This document shows positions 13,848 through 13,923 of a stretch of DNA of 13,923 nt, one piece after another (position 1 is the stretch's first letter; every line of letters begins with the position of its first letter). Under the pieces are notes generated by a model. The model was not told where the DNA came from. It saw only the letters and a list, made by a program, of their open reading frames with translations, and did no database searches. The DNA comes from an uncultured Clostridia bacterium (GTDB lineage: Bacteria; Bacillota; Clostridia; UBA1381; UMGS1253), in contig CAKSHP010000036.1 of NCBI GenBank assembly GCA_934457145.1, forward strand, positions 1 through 13,923, read 5' to 3'. The translations under genes were made by a program, and so were the position numbers.

Positions 13848-13923
13848 GAAAGTTGTATAATAAAAAAGGACAGTTCAAAGAGTGAAAATATGATATAATA
13901 TTTTTAGGAGAGTGAACTGTATG
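13848..13923 (+). repeat. Right arm of a perfect 76-bp terminal inverted repeat
   Basis: This is the exact inverted copy of bases 2-77. It reads outward to the right and ends on an ATG that is the last codon of the window. Inside the arm are an 8-bp inverted pair, ACAGTTCA (13870-13877) and TGAACTGT (13913-13920), the second touching the start codon, and a direct pair AGAGTGAA (13879-13886 and 13909-13916) spaced 30 bp apart. Both pairs straddle the -10 box, as operator half-sites might. Confidence 0.95.
13894..13923 (+). promoter_or_regulatory. Outward promoter, RBS and start codon, right end
   Basis: An extended -10 element (TG at 13891-13892, then TATAAT at 13894-13899) is followed by AGGAGAG at 13906-13912 and ATG at 13921-13923. 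No good -35 is seen at 16-18 bp, which is tolerable for an extended -10 promoter. The start of transcription expected about 6-7 bases after the -10 would fall on or beside the Shine-Dalgarno sequence, giving an unusually short leader of about 15 nucleotides. The gene itself lies outside the window. Confidence 0.6.

Larger units (their letters stand above)
13345..13923. other. Gene-poor repeat region upstream of the deacetylase-like gene
   Basis: No gene is supported in these 579 bp. From left to right it holds an AT-rich promoter-like leader (TATAAT at about 13360-13370 on the minus strand, without a good -35) and an ACGGC/GCCGT mini-hairpin near 13389-13402. Next come two copies of an 18-bp repeat, a heptad tail, a 9-bp hairpin, a CTTAC/GTAAG mini-hairpin (13609-13621), a coding-like fragment, and the right inverted-repeat arm with its tail. 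The open frames crossing it are made of repeat sequence. Confidence 0.7.

Noticed and set aside
13454..13850. Possible CRISPR array, because of short repeated units
   Set aside because: The units are 7-bp degenerate heptads without spacers of fixed length, and no cas gene is present.
2..13923. Composite transposon or integrative element bounded by the inverted repeats
   Set aside because: No transposase, integrase or target-site duplication can be seen, and the cargo is a core housekeeping operon; the repeats carry promoters and start codons and not recombinase ends.
1..13923. tRNA or rRNA genes
   Set aside because: No cloverleaf-like segment or conserved rRNA stretch was found in the intergenic regions on either strand.

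Overview
The window looks like a chromosomal piece of a low-to-moderate GC Gram-positive bacterium of the class Clostridia, probably an uncultured plant-fibre or gut type. The basis is a Firmicutes-style str operon with a YbxF-like L7Ae gene directly upstream of rpsL, strong AAAGGAGG ribosome binding sites, AT-rich spacers, and large secreted carbohydrate-active-type proteins with clostridial domain mixes. Genus cannot be read from the sequence. All seven genes that can be supported lie on the minus strand.

In transcription order, from right to left: (1) 13345-13923 has no convincing gene. It holds a family of heptanucleotide-rich repeats, small hairpins, and a short coding-like fragment abutting a repeat. 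(2) 13344-8302 encodes a 1680-residue secreted multidomain protein with a divergent polysaccharide deacetylase (CE4/NodB-like) core among Ig-like, jelly-roll and InlB-type modules. (3) 8108-5427 encodes an 893-residue secreted right-handed beta-helix protein that shares one Ig-like module with its upstream neighbour and ends in a perfect 14-bp-stem terminator. (4) 5152-212 is the str operon: L7Ae/YbxF-like protein, rpsL (S12), rpsG (S7), fusA (EF-G) and tuf (EF-Tu), closed by a strong terminator. Tandem sigma-A-type promoters lie just upstream. The usual upstream partners rpoB and rpoC are absent and the secreted-protein genes sit there instead.

The most striking structural feature is that the two ends of the window are a perfect 76-bp inverted repeat (2-77 and 13848-13923). 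Each copy carries an extended -10 promoter, a Shine-Dalgarno site and a start codon pointing outward, so two genes outside the window appear to start from the same duplicated promoter and leader cassette. Behind each copy is a degenerate heptad-repeat tail (AATAGTG-like), and a third, promoter-less tail lies at 13454-13500. The whole 13.9-kb piece, with an essential translation operon inside, is therefore bracketed by inverted copies of one dispersed repeat. That could support inversion, or could simply mark where an assembly stopped.

A second notable point is that S12 carries arginine at the position equivalent to E. coli Lys88, a substitution known for streptomycin resistance in other bacteria. 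The two secreted proteins probably act together on an extracellular polysaccharide; the substrate is not evident.
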